A stretch of DNA of 64,000 bases from Pedobacter alluvionis (lineage in GTDB: Bacteria; Bacteroidota; Bacteroidia; Sphingobacteriales; Sphingobacteriaceae): positions 394,981-458,980 of the forward strand of contig NZ_RCCK01000014.1 in the NCBI RefSeq assembly GCF_003664035.1, read 5' to 3'. A model generated the notes under the pieces. It made no database searches and was not told where the DNA came from. It saw only the letters and a program-made list of their open reading frames with translations. Numbering within the stretch: position 1 is the first letter of the stretch; every line of letters starts with the position of its first letter. Of the stretch, positions 1 to 8,257 are shown piece after piece. A program made the position numbers and the translations under genes.

Positions 1-451
1 ACAGTGCTAAAACAACAACCAGTTGCAGTATAACATTTGCATAAATCCCGGCCAGCACATCATCGGCCATTACACCCCAACCACCTGGCAATTCTTCAAG
101 GTTTCTGATGTAAAGCGGCTTGAGGATATCAAAAAATCTAAAAAGAACAAGTCCAATAATGGTATACTGCCATTTTAAAGGCACAAATAACAGGGTGATG
201 CACATTCCGGCTACTTCATCAATCACCACCCTGCCATGGTCTTTTCCCCAGATCTCTTCCACCCGATCGGCACTCATCACCCCCAACATCACGATGAGCA
301 TAGTGAAAAGTATCGGCCATAAATAAGGGTTGGTATAAGGGCTCTGGAAAAGATGCCAGCAGATGCAGGTTGCTATAGCAGCATAAGTACCTGCGCCCTT
401 GCCGATATACCCGATTCCCAGAGCCGTTGAAAGAATTTTGTGGATAAACAC
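1..451 (-). CDS. pgpA: PgpA-family phosphatase, probable phosphatidylinositol-phosphate phosphatase (3' end cut by window)
   Basis: Reading the minus strand from a GTG at 451 gives about 150 residues open to the window edge, so only the last few residues are missing (family length about 155-165). Family hallmarks are visible: GKGAGTYAA near the N-terminus, DHGRVVIDEVAGM in the middle, and FRFFDILKP followed by LPGGWGVMADDVLAG. The protein is a small multi-pass inner-membrane enzyme. PgpA normally dephosphorylates phosphatidylglycerophosphate. Here the start overlaps the stop of the inositol-phosphate synthase by one base (TAGTG). In Bacteroides thetaiotaomicron a PgpA-like gene beside this synthase has been assigned to phosphatidylinositol-phosphate dephosphorylation. 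That role is inferred from context; a plain PG role stays possible. Confidence 0.88.
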   Translation of the reverse strand, partial: MFIHKILSTALGIGYIGKGAGTYAAIATCICWHLFQSPYTNPYLWPILFTMLIVMLGVMSADRVEEIWGKDHGRVVIDEVAGMCITLLFVPLKWQYTIIGLVLFRFFDILKPLYIRNLEELPGGWGVMADDVLAGIYANVILQLVVVLAL

Positions 452-1776
452 TATACCGTTTCTATCAGTTCTTCTTCGTAATCCTGACCTAAATGGGTGA
501 TCAATTCTTCGCCCATAATGTAACGTAAGGTGTTCTGAAGTTTCATTAACTGTTTAAAAATGTCGTTCTCTGCAGGTACACCTGGAATAGTTTGTGGCGA
601 TTTTAAGTAGAATGATAACCACTCCTGAATACCCGACATATTTGAGCGTTTAGCCAGATCGATAAACAAAGCAAGATCCAGCACAATTGGTGCAGCTAAA
701 ATTGAGTCGCGGCAAAGGAAATTGATTTTGATCTGCATTTTGTAACCCAACCAACCGAAAATATCGATGTTATCCCAGCTTTCTTTGTTATCACCGTGAG
801 GCGGATAATAGTTGATTCTGATTTTGTGGTACATATCGCCATATAAATCCGGGTTAACTTCTGGTTTAAAAATATCTTCCAACACACCCAGTTTAGATAC
901 TTCTTTGGTTTTAAAGTTATCAGGGTCGTCTAATACCAAACCATCGCGGTTACCTAAAATGTTATCAGAAAACCAACCATTTACGCCCAACGAACGTGCC
1001 GCCAAACCAGGTGCCAAAATCGTTTTCATCAAAGTTTGACCGGTTTTAAAATCTTTACCCGCAATTGGGGTATTGGTTTCTTTAGCCAGCTCGATTAATG
1101 CAGGGATATCTACTGTTAAATTTGGCGCACCATTAGCGAAAGGAATGCCCAATTTTAATGCAGCATAGGCATAAATCATGCTTGGCGCAATGCGTAAATC
1201 GTTATCTCTTAAACCTTGCTCAAACGCAGCCAGCGATTCGTGCACTTCTGATGCTTCAAAATAGATTTCAGTAGAACCACACCAAACCAGCACAATACGG
1301 TCGCAATTATTTTCTGCTTTGAAGTTTTTAATATCCTCCATTACGGCTAAAGCCAGTTCGTAACGGTTATCGATGTCTTTTACATATTTACCATCCAGGT
1401 TTTTTACATAGTTTCTGTCGAAAGCGGCACGCATCGGTTTAATGGCCTGCAATTCTTCACGTACATCTCGCAAAAGGTTTGCATCCAGTACACGGGCGTT
1501 TAACGCGGCTTCGTAAACATTATCTTCGTACACATCCCAGCCACCGAAAACTAAATCTTCCAGATTGGCTAAAGGCACAAAATCTTTAATTTTTGGCTCT
1601 TTTTTTTCTGTTCTTTTACCCAAACGGATGGTGCCCATCTGTGTTAACGAACCAATCGGTTTTGATATCCCTTTTTTAATTGCAGCAACTCCTGCAATCA
1701 TGGTTGTTGCTACAGCGCCAAGTCCTGGCATTAATATTCCCAGCTTACCTTCAGCTGCTTTTACTTGTTGTTTCAT
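451..1776 (-). CDS. ino1: Myo-inositol-1-phosphate synthase (inositol-3-phosphate synthase)
   Basis: Cytosolic NAD-dependent isomerase turning glucose 6-phosphate into inositol 3-phosphate, the only de novo route to inositol. The 441-residue length fits the family. The N-terminus has a Rossmann loop (GLGAVATTM), the middle carries NGAPNLTVDIPALIELA and IAGKDFKTGQT, and the C-terminal half has WDNIDIFGWLGYKMQIKINF and RDSILAAPIVLDLA, all typical of prokaryotic forms. It lies 20 bp after the epimerase gene and abuts the PgpA-like gene. In this setting the product most likely feeds inositol-containing sphingolipids or phosphatidylinositol rather than soluble inositol pools. The enzyme call is firm; the lipid destination is inferred from neighbours. 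Confidence 0.95.
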   Translation of the reverse strand: MKQQVKAAEGKLGILMPGLGAVATTMIAGVAAIKKGISKPIGSLTQMGTIRLGKRTEKKEPKIKDFVPLANLEDLVFGGWDVYEDNVYEAALNARVLDANLLRDVREELQAIKPMRAAFDRNYVKNLDGKYVKDIDNRYELALAVMEDIKNFKAENNCDRIVLVWCGSTEIYFEASEVHESLAAFEQGLRDNDLRIAPSMIYAYAALKLGIPFANGAPNLTVDIPALIELAKETNTPIAGKDFKTGQTLMKTILAPGLAARSLGVNGWFSDNILGNRDGLVLDDPDNFKTKEVSKLGVLEDIFKPEVNPDLYGDMYHKIRINYYPPHGDNKESWDNIDIFGWLGYKMQIKINFLCRDSILAAPIVLDLALFIDLAKRSNMSGIQEWLSFYLKSPQTIPGVPAENDIFKQLMKLQNTLRYIMGEELITHLGQDYEEELIETV

Positions 1777-1796
1777 TCTGTTTTTTATTTAAAATC

Positions 1797-2786
1797 TTAT
1801 AACCAATTGTTTTTACGGTACCAGTTGATGGTTTCGTTTAGTCCCTGTTCCAAACCGAAACGGGGAACAAAACCAAAATCGTTCTGAATATTTTTAATGT
1901 CGCAGCCCCAGTTAAGGGCCGTGAGTTCTTTTATTTTATCTACATTTAAAGCAGGTATTTTATTAAATACGCCATACAGATGTTCCATCGACCATGCCAA
2001 ACCTTTAATCAACGGCACAGGTACATTTACCCTTACCGTTTTTTTACCTAAAGCCTTACTTACATAATGAGCGAGCGATGAGCGGTTGTACACTGCCCCA
2101 TCTGATATATTGTAAGCCTTGCCCGCCACTGCAGAAGCAAGCGCTTTAATGATGATATCGGCCAGATCAGTAGCATATACAAAACTGAGTTCCTGTTCCT
2201 GCTTGCCGATGTAAAGCTCCAGCCCAGCTTTAATGGTTTTGATCAGTATGAAAATGTCTTTCTCCCGTGGGCCATAAACCGCTGTAGGCCTGAAAATGAT
2301 CAGTGGCAGATTGGAAATTTGCGCCAGATAAGTCTCAGCCAGCGCCTTACTGATGCCATACTGGGTTACCGGATTGGATGCACTTTTTTCCGTCAGTTTA
2401 TCGTTTTTCTGCTTTAACGGACCCAGAGCCGCCAGACTACTGATAAATATAAATTTCTCTATCGCATGTGTTGATTTCGAAGCAGCTACAGCTAAATTCC
2501 TGGTATATATTGCGTTGATCTTATTGTAATCTCCTAAATTCTTTGCCTTAGTTACTGCAGCGGCATGTACGATATAATCGTATTTTTTCTCTTCAATATT
2601 TTCTTTTAACAGGTAAATCGATTCAAAATCGAGATCCACATAATTGATCTCAAAATCTTTAAGGTGAACTGCAGCAGCCTTTTGACGCACATTTGCATAT
2701 ACTTCCAATCCATTGTCTAAAGCAGATTTAATCAGGTGGTATCCTACAAATCCTGTTGCCCCGGTAATCAACACCCGCTTTTTCAT
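1797..2786 (-). CDS. Extended SDR / NAD-dependent epimerase-family reductase, probable 3-oxo-ceramide (3-ketosphinganine) reductase, CerR-like
   Basis: 329 residues with an N-terminal dinucleotide-binding loop (LITGATGFVGYHL), a central SS(L) active-site Ser in FIFISSLAALGP, and the YxxxK pair in TQYGISKALAE, followed by FRPTAVYGPRE. These define an extended short-chain dehydrogenase. The start overlaps the preceding acyltransferase-like gene by 4 bp, so the two are translationally coupled. In Caulobacter the three-gene ceramide pathway consists of Spt, a GNAT-type ceramide synthase and an epimerase-type reductase (CerR). This gene occupies exactly the third position here, so reduction of the 3-keto group of the sphingoid base or ceramide is the best guess. 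A sugar-nucleotide epimerase is the generic alternative. Confidence 0.8.
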   Translation of the reverse strand: MKKRVLITGATGFVGYHLIKSALDNGLEVYANVRQKAAAVHLKDFEINYVDLDFESIYLLKENIEEKKYDYIVHAAAVTKAKNLGDYNKINAIYTRNLAVAASKSTHAIEKFIFISSLAALGPLKQKNDKLTEKSASNPVTQYGISKALAETYLAQISNLPLIIFRPTAVYGPREKDIFILIKTIKAGLELYIGKQEQELSFVYATDLADIIIKALASAVAGKAYNISDGAVYNRSSLAHYVSKALGKKTVRVNVPVPLIKGLAWSMEHLYGVFNKIPALNVDKIKELTALNWGCDIKNIQNDFGFVPRFGLEQGLNETINWYRKNNWL

Positions 2787-3904
2787 ATCGCTTTCTCTAA
2801 AATCCTGTATTTTCGGTACAGTTTGCCGCCGATGTCTTCTATCGGTTTATTGATCAGGTCGTTATGATCCAAAGTCCAGCTCGCCTCCGCATATTTCATT
2901 TTTTTAGCTTCGAAATGTTTGATAATCCGGCCATATAAACAGGCTTCGATGCCCATTTTGCGGTAACCATCAACCACACCAAGCAGTAAAATGCGGATAC
3001 CATCTATTTTCTTTTTATTCGCTAAAAGTTTGATCAAACCTGTAGGAAACAGCCTTCCACGTTTAATTTTGATCAGAATTTGGTTGATGTCGGGAATGGC
3101 CAGTGCAAAACCCACAATTTTACCATGCTGCTCGGCCAGGATGCAAAATTCAGGATCGAGGATCATTTTTAGGTCTTTTGCCGTATAATCGAATTCTTTA
3201 TCCGTCATCGGTACAAAACCAAGGTTTTTGTCCCATGCTTTGTTATATACGTCTCTTACCGCATTACATTCTTCCTTAAATTTCTTCATGTTGATTTTAC
3301 GCAGAATGATATCGTTCCGTTTCAAACGGTCCTCTATCCTATCCATCAGCTTTACCGATCGGTCGCTGTAAGTGCCAGCAGTATACCTGTAAGCCCTTAA
3401 ATCAACATTTTTTTGAAAACCCATTTGCTCCAAAAGTGGGAGGTAATATTGGGCATTGTATGGCATCATGGCTACAGGCGGACCATCAAAACCCTCAATC
3501 AGCAAGCCACATACTTCGTTAGTAGAAAAATTAACCGGGCCTAAAACTTTGGTCAATCCCTTTTCTTTTAACCATTCCTGCGCTGCTTCAAAAAGCTGTT
3601 TAGCTGCCGATGCATCATTGATACAATCGAAAAAGCCAAAAAAACCGTCTTTAGATTCGTAGACTTTATTGTGGTTGGTATTGTTGATTGCTGCAATACG
3701 TCCAATTACCCTGCCTTCATCATAAAGCAGAAAAAGCTGGATTTTGGAATGTTCGTAAAAAGGATGTTTGCCAGGGGTAAGCAGATCGCGCTGCGCAATA
3801 AAAAGTTCAGGAACGTAGTTTACATCACCTGCATACAGTTCGTGCGGAAAATCTACAAATGCCGCCAATGCTTTTTTACCAGAAACCTTTACCAGTTCTC
3901 TCAT
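2783..3904 (-). CDS. GNAT-fold acyltransferase, probable bacterial ceramide synthase (bCerS-like)
   Basis: 373 residues without signal peptide. The C-terminal half shows a GNAT-like core: FCILAEQHGKIVGFALAIPD, then GIRILLLGVVDGYRKMGIEACLYGR-type substrate loop and an ASWTLDHNDLINKPIEDIGGKLYRKYRI ending (segments at about residues 255-370). The N-terminal half (LVKVSGKKALAAFVDFP ... GRVIGRIAAI) resembles a second, degenerate GNAT unit. It overlaps the serine palmitoyltransferase stop by 4 bp and the reductase start by 4 bp. Bacterial ceramide synthases described in Caulobacter are large GNAT-like proteins encoded near spt, and this fits. Predicted role: N-acylation of the (keto)sphinganine base. 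Substrate assignment rests on context. Confidence 0.72.
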   Translation of the reverse strand: MRELVKVSGKKALAAFVDFPHELYAGDVNYVPELFIAQRDLLTPGKHPFYEHSKIQLFLLYDEGRVIGRIAAINNTNHNKVYESKDGFFGFFDCINDASAAKQLFEAAQEWLKEKGLTKVLGPVNFSTNEVCGLLIEGFDGPPVAMMPYNAQYYLPLLEQMGFQKNVDLRAYRYTAGTYSDRSVKLMDRIEDRLKRNDIILRKINMKKFKEECNAVRDVYNKAWDKNLGFVPMTDKEFDYTAKDLKMILDPEFCILAEQHGKIVGFALAIPDINQILIKIKRGRLFPTGLIKLLANKKKIDGIRILLLGVVDGYRKMGIEACLYGRIIKHFEAKKMKYAEASWTLDHNDLINKPIEDIGGKLYRKYRILEKAI

Positions 3905-5106
3905 GATTGGCTTCCTACTAATTCTACGTTAACGGCCTTAAAAGCAGCACTTAATTGCTCAATCGCCGATTCAATCTGTTCGAAGCTATGTGTGGCCATT
4001 AAAGAAAATCTGATCAAAGACGAATCGGAAGGCACAGCTGGCGAAACCACCGGATTAACAAAAACCCCGTTTTGCTGAAGGATATTGGTGATCATAAAGG
4101 TTTTGGTGTTATCGCGGATGTAAATGGGTATAATCGGACTGTTGCTGTGCCCAATATCGAAACCTGCATTGAGTAAAAGTTTCTTCGCATATTCTGTATT
4201 GGCCCAAAGTTTATCAATCCGTTCAGGTTCCGATTCGATGATATTCAATGCAGCAATCACACTTGCCACGGCTGATGGCGGCATACTGGCACTGAACATC
4301 AACGAGCGCGCACGGTGTTTGATATATTCGATAGTCTCGGTACTGCCCGCAATAAAACCACCAAGAGAGGCAAGCGATTTGCTAAAAGTACCCATAATCA
4401 GGTCTACATCCTCTGTAAGATTGAAGTGTGATGCCGTTCCCGATCCATTAAAGCCAATTACCCCGAGGCTATGTGCATCATCCATCATGATGTTGGCACC
4501 GAATTCATTGGCAATTTCTACCATTTCAGGAAGATTAACTAAATCGCCTTCCATACTGAAAATACCATCAGAAACAATCAGTTTGGCGGCATCTTCAGGT
4601 AATCTGCTCAATTTGCGGCGAAGATCCTGCATATCATTATGCGCGTACTTAATGGTACGGGCAAAGGCCAAACGGCTACCATCAATGATAGAAGCATGAT
4701 CATACTCATCAAGCAAGAGGTAATCATTACGATCTAACAAACAGGATATTACCCCTAAATTCACCTGAAAACCAGTGCTAAAAAGCACCGCAGCTTCTTT
4801 GCCTACATACTCGGCCAAACGGTTTTCCAATTCGAGGTGAATATCGAGCGAACCATTTAAAAACCGCGAACCAGCACAACCTGTACCATATTTTTCGATG
4901 GCGGCTTTTGCGGCTTCTTTTATTTGGGAATGATTGGTGAGGCCCAAATAGGAATTTGAACCAAACATCAATACCTTTTTTCCATTGATCACTACCTCTG
5001 TGTCCTGGGCAGATTCTATCGACCTGAAATAAGGATATAATCCCTTTTCTTTTATCACCGCCGCATCCTTAAAAGAGGCAATTCTATCTTGTAATTTTTT
5101 ACGCAT
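3901..5106 (-). CDS. spt: Serine palmitoyltransferase (PLP-dependent alpha-oxoamine synthase)
   Basis: Condenses L-serine with a long-chain acyl thioester to 3-ketosphinganine, the committed step of sphingolipid synthesis. The 401-residue alpha-oxoamine synthase fold is clear: NSYLGLTNH and GTGCAGSRFLNGSLDIHLELE near the N-terminus, DDAHSLGVIG for PLP, and the Schiff-base lysine at about residue 243 in GTFSKSLASLGGF. The reading frame also opens at a GTG three codons upstream (5115), but the ATG at 5106 before RKKLQD is the better start. It is first in a five-gene operon with coupled starts. KBL or BioF are alternatives within the family, but the downstream ceramide-type genes favour Spt. Sphingolipids are usual in Sphingobacteriaceae. 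Confidence 0.92.
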   Translation of the reverse strand: MRKKLQDRIASFKDAAVIKEKGLYPYFRSIESAQDTEVVINGKKVLMFGSNSYLGLTNHSQIKEAAKAAIEKYGTGCAGSRFLNGSLDIHLELENRLAEYVGKEAAVLFSTGFQVNLGVISCLLDRNDYLLLDEYDHASIIDGSRLAFARTIKYAHNDMQDLRRKLSRLPEDAAKLIVSDGIFSMEGDLVNLPEMVEIANEFGANIMMDDAHSLGVIGFNGSGTASHFNLTEDVDLIMGTFSKSLASLGGFIAGSTETIEYIKHRARSLMFSASMPPSAVASVIAALNIIESEPERIDKLWANTEYAKKLLLNAGFDIGHSNSPIIPIYIRDNTKTFMITNILQQNGVFVNPVVSPAVPSDSSLIRFSLMATHSFEQIESAIEQLSAAFKAVNVELVGSQS

Positions 5107-5270
5107 GCTGAACACTTATATTCTTCAGTTTTTAAACCCTGTTCTGAAAGTTTAGCCAGCAACTTGAATGCTACTTGTAGAGATTGAAATCAACCAGGTA
5201 GATTAAGACCGCATTAACCAAACGATTTGATAACACAATTTTAACGCGGAAATGAAGCCAAAAAAAGGTT

Positions 5271-5278
5271 CAAATGTA
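5271..5278 (-). promoter_or_regulatory. Putative -7 promoter element for the spt operon
   Basis: On the minus strand the sequence reads TACATTTG, a perfect match to the Bacteroidota -7 consensus TAnnTTTG, about 165 bp upstream of the spt ATG. No clear -33 TTTG lies at the usual 18-21 bp distance (one is found only 12 bp away), which would fit a promoter that needs an activator. Not proven. Confidence 0.4.
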
Positions 5279-5284
5279 GGATAT

Positions 5285-5337
5285 ATTGGTCAAAAAGTAG
5301 GATCGACGAAATGTGACATTCAGATGAATTGACCAAT
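5285..5337. promoter_or_regulatory. Nested palindromic operator candidate between spt and the AraC gene
   Basis: Two perfect inverted 9-mers, ATTGGTCAA (5285-5293) and TTGACCAAT (5329-5337), lie 44 bp apart centre to centre, roughly four helical turns. Almost exactly midway sits an 11-bp palindrome AATGTGACATT (5310-5320). The block is between the putative spt -7 element and the AraC promoter in a 540-bp divergent intergenic region. It looks like a protein-binding site; the binding regulator is unknown. The rest of 5116-5648 is AT-rich without recognisable genes. Confidence 0.45.
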
Positions 5338-5500
5338 TGACATTCTGACTTTTATTATAAAATAGTAAAAAGGTTAAAAAACAGGTAAAAACCTCCTAAA
5401 TACGATATAAATACCTGTAATTAAACCGATTAAAATACGCAAAATTCTTAATCAAAACCACTAAAATCAATCAGAAATTAGTCATTTTAAAAAAATATTC

Positions 5501-5530
5501 TTTGAAAATTCATTACGAACATTACATTTG
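5501..5530 (+). promoter_or_regulatory. Bacteroidota-type promoter for the AraC-family gene
   Basis: TTTG at 5501-5504 and TACATTTG at 5523-5530 with an 18-bp spacer match the -33/-7 consensus (TTTG and TAnnTTTG). A transcript starting just after 5535 would have a leader of about 110 nt before the ATG at 5649. Confidence 0.6.
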
Positions 5531-5648
5531 CCACAACAAAATCCGACAGATAAAGGGCGAAAAACTATCCGAAATAGGGTGGCTGAAATTGTTGTGCGAA
5601 AGAAGATGGAATCTGTTAAGAAATTATTAAAAAACGCTGAACGATTTT

Positions 5649-6545
5649 ATGCAACAAGAGTTACTCAATAAAACTTTTTCAGAAAAAAACCATGAGGAAG
5701 CACTTTCTTTGAACGATGGCCTGATGGCAAAAATACACCACAGTAGCGATCCGAATTATTGCAGTTCGGAGCCTTTCCGTGTATCGAGTTACGCCCTAAT
5801 CCTCATTACTAAAGGCAAGCTAAATATTAAGATCAATTTTGAAGATTATGTGCTCAACCACAGGGATATTTTACTGGTTTTGCCACATTCTGTTTATGAA
5901 ATTGCAGATAATAGCAGTGTTTCGTTTATCAGTATCCATTTTAATAAGAGCTACCTTAAAAATAAGGGCATATTTTTTAACAATGGCGAAACATACCGGA
6001 TGTCGAAAGATGTTCAATCACATAAATTTTCATTATCGAAAGAGGAATATACCTTTATCTATTACGATATGCTGGCACTCCACAAGAAACTTAATGTTTC
6101 AAAAGATACGCCACAGATCAAAAATATTGTACACAACAGCTTTTTGGAACTTCTTTATGATATTTTCCTCCTTAAAAACAAACAGAAAGATTCTAAACCA
6201 TTAGTACATAACAGTCGCACGGAATTAACCAACCGGTTTTTATCGCTGGTCTCGGAAAACTTTAAAAAGGAAAAGCGTGTAATTTATTATGCCAATTGTT
6301 TGCGTATTACACCAAGGCATTTATCGCAGGTGGTGAAACAGGTTACAGACAGGACTGCTGGAGAAATTATTGATGAAATGGTAATCAGGGAAGCCAAATT
6401 GCTGTTAACCAGCCATGTAATGAATATTTCAGAGGTAGCCATGGAATTGCGCTTTAGCAACTCCTCTTTTTTTGGCAAGTATTTTAAAAAACAGACGGGA
6501 ATTACGCCTTCTGAGTACAAAATGTCGAATAATATCGCTGTTTAG
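5649..6545 (+). CDS. AraC-family transcriptional regulator
   Basis: 298 residues. The N-terminal ~170 residues form a cupin-like sensing domain (SSYALILITKGKLNIKINF then ILLVLPHSVYEI), and the C-terminal ~100 residues hold the double helix-turn-helix of AraC/XylS proteins, ending in RFSNSSFFGKYFKKQTGITPSEY. No membrane segment or signal peptide. It is transcribed away from the sphingolipid/inositol operon across a 540-bp region with a palindromic operator candidate, so it might control that operon, or only itself. The phytase cluster downstream is convergent and separated by a repeat-filled gap. Ligand unknown. Confidence 0.9.
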   Translation: MQQELLNKTFSEKNHEEALSLNDGLMAKIHHSSDPNYCSSEPFRVSSYALILITKGKLNIKINFEDYVLNHRDILLVLPHSVYEIADNSSVSFISIHFNKSYLKNKGIFFNNGETYRMSKDVQSHKFSLSKEEYTFIYYDMLALHKKLNVSKDTPQIKNIVHNSFLELLYDIFLLKNKQKDSKPLVHNSRTELTNRFLSLVSENFKKEKRVIYYANCLRITPRHLSQVVKQVTDRTAGEIIDEMVIREAKLLLTSHVMNISEVAMELRFSNSSFFGKYFKKQTGITPSEYKMSNNIAV

Positions 6546-6731
6546 ACCGATCTCATCACACTAATACAATAATTTCTTGAAGGAGCCGTCATAAGACTGT
6601 ATCATATTTGCATTTCACTTCGAATTTGTCACGTTGAGCCCAGCCTGTGCTGAGTTTGTCGAAGCATCAAACGCCTTGTAAGACATTTAAAAGGTCTGTG
6701 GAATTGCAATTCCACTGGACTCTAATAGAGT

Positions 6732-6845
6732 GGTCGTCATCTCGACCGGAGCAACGCTAAGTGGAGAGATCTTTGTACCAAGTTATTGAAATCAAATTTA
6801 AAAGATTTCTCCACTGCGGTCGAAATGACGATACTTCGAGACCAT
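6732..6845. repeat. Long imperfect palindromic repeat, copy 1 of a dispersed family
   Basis: The segment opens with GGTCGTCATCTCGACCG and closes with GCGGTCGAAATGACGATACT, which pair as inverted arms; GAGAGATCTTT and AAAGATTTCTC pair inside. About 60 bp of its right half recur nearly identically at 32830-32900, and a shorter relative lies at 51826-51870. This is a REP/terminator-like intergenic repeat common in Bacteroidota. The gap 6546-7179 otherwise holds a second inverted repeat and no convincing gene. Confidence 0.7.
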
Positions 6846-6962
6846 TCACTTTCTTTATCCATCTGTCCATTTATATGGATTTTTATAAAATAAATTATCC
6901 ATCAAGATGACAATTCCATACTTATAGGAAACAGACTCATCTTTTTTTGCTACAAAGACCCT

Positions 6963-7035
6963 GAAATAAACCCGATAGCTCCGGTTCAGCGTGACGACCG
7001 CAATCGGGAATAGCATTTCCGGCCGGGTTTATTTC
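6963..7035. repeat. Inverted repeat in the AraC-phytase gap
   Basis: GAAATAAACCCG (6963-6974) is the exact reverse complement of CGGGTTTATTTC (7024-7035), with CCCGAT/ATCGGG pairing as an alternative inner stem. It is higher in GC than its surroundings. A 70-codon minus-strand frame overlaps it (6937-7149) but carries no family signature. Probably another REP-like element, or a terminator between the two convergent units. Confidence 0.55.
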
Positions 7036-7179
7036 ACCCATAACAGCAGCACTATTCATGCCACCTAAACCCGATCGAAGCGAAATGCCAATTTCCTTCA
7101 AATTGGCAGAAGCGGGAGCGGGACTGAACCCACCCAAATGCTCCTGCAATTGCTTTCCAAAAAAAATAAAATATTTATC

Positions 7180-8256
7180 TTATGGATGTGCACTAGTTAA
7201 TTTTTTACCAGCTATATCTTCCCACCTATAAAAATGAAAGGTTTTATCATCGCTCATCGCCACCAGCAAGCCGTGTTTAAAATCGCTATTCAAAGGAACG
7301 GAAACCACATCAATGCCATCTGTTTGATTAGCCGAATATTTAACTGTGGTTAACAGCGGGTGGGGCTGAGCAGTATTGGCTTTAGCTACCCTATCGTACA
7401 CTTTTAATTGCCTGGCGCCCTGATCGGATACCAGGATATATCCTTTATTTCCTGAAGTTTTATAAATAGCTATTCCCTCATTATCAACAGCAAAATCGCC
7501 TTGTCCGAATAGCGCCAATTCTTTATTTCCTTTGGCGGGGTCTGCATAGTACTTGCGTACCCCTACCTGCTCATCGCAATAATAAACATACCCAAGTTCG
7601 TTATCAACGGCAATGGCTTCAATTTCTTTTTTGCCACTATACAAGCCGAATTTTCGCACCAAGTCTGCTTTAACATTGCCTTTTCCATCATCAGTTAACA
7701 AATATTGCCAAAGATAACCTCCATTTTTAGGTCCGGTTTTACGACCAACAATTGCATAAATTTTTCCGCTTGGATCGGTATACATCGAAATCCCCATCAA
7801 ATCGCGGTACTCTGCTCCTGTTTCACCTACAAAAACCGGAATTCCGCCATTGTCGATTGCTTTCATATCGGGAAGAGAAAATATCCGCAGTTTATGCGTG
7901 TAACGTTCTGTTGTAACCGCAATATCTGTCTTTTTCCCAGCTAACTGTAAACCATAGGCAATATCAACGTTGTTAGGTCGCTTTAAGCCTTTTATGGTTT
8001 TTGATTTGATGATTTTACCTTTCAGATCGAAAACATACAAGCCTCCGCTGCTATCTTTATCGGTACCGATCACCAACGACTGTGCAGGATCTTTCGGGTT
8101 TACCCAGATGGCAGGATCATCGGTATCAAAACCAACAGGATCAGATACATATAAAGGTTTTACGGCTGTACTATTTCCGTTTTGCGCGCCTCCATTACAA
8201 GAAATGGTCAGGCTTAGAACCGCAAAAGCGGCAAGTTTTAATATATTATGCTTCAT
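7180..8256 (-). CDS. phy: Beta-propeller phytase (3-phytase), lipoprotein
   Basis: Hydrolyses phosphates from myo-inositol hexakisphosphate, normally with Ca2+, outside the cell or on the cell surface. The ATG at 8256 gives 358 residues starting MKHNILKLAAF with a lipobox (LTISC) near residue 17; the longer frame to 8322 overlaps the upstream gene and lacks a signal, so it is rejected. Six-bladed propeller motifs typical of this family are clear: DTDDPAIWVNP and IGTDKDSGGLYVFDL-like blade, RDLMGISMY, GYLWQY, EIEAIAVDNELGYVYYCDE and DNEGIAIY with YILVSDQG. It is third in a minus-strand unit after a TonB receptor and a beta-helix lipoprotein, 1 bp from the latter's stop. Confidence 0.93.
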   Translation of the reverse strand: MKHNILKLAAFAVLSLTISCNGGAQNGNSTAVKPLYVSDPVGFDTDDPAIWVNPKDPAQSLVIGTDKDSSGGLYVFDLKGKIIKSKTIKGLKRPNNVDIAYGLQLAGKKTDIAVTTERYTHKLRIFSLPDMKAIDNGGIPVFVGETGAEYRDLMGISMYTDPSGKIYAIVGRKTGPKNGGYLWQYLLTDDGKGNVKADLVRKFGLYSGKKEIEAIAVDNELGYVYYCDEQVGVRKYYADPAKGNKELALFGQGDFAVDNEGIAIYKTSGNKGYILVSDQGARQLKVYDRVAKANTAQPHPLLTTVKYSANQTDGIDVVSVPLNSDFKHGLLVAMSDDKTFHFYRWEDIAGKKLTSAHP

Positions 8257-8257
8257 T

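Noticed and set aside
4124..4699. 191-codon frame antisense to serine palmitoyltransferase
   Set aside because: Shadow of a highly conserved gene on the other strand; no independent signals.
451..5106. The operon as biotin synthesis (BioF-like first gene)
   Set aside because: No other biotin gene is present, while the GNAT, epimerase-type reductase and inositol genes fit sphingolipid synthesis.
5271..5294. TTTG 12 bp from the spt -7 element as its -33 box
   Set aside because: The spacing is far shorter than the 18-21 bp expected; it is part of the ATTGGTCAA half-site instead.
6937..7149. 70-codon minus-strand frame upstream of the phytase end
   Set aside because: Overlaps an inverted repeat; low evidence of coding and no recognised domain. 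Kept only as part of the repeat description.
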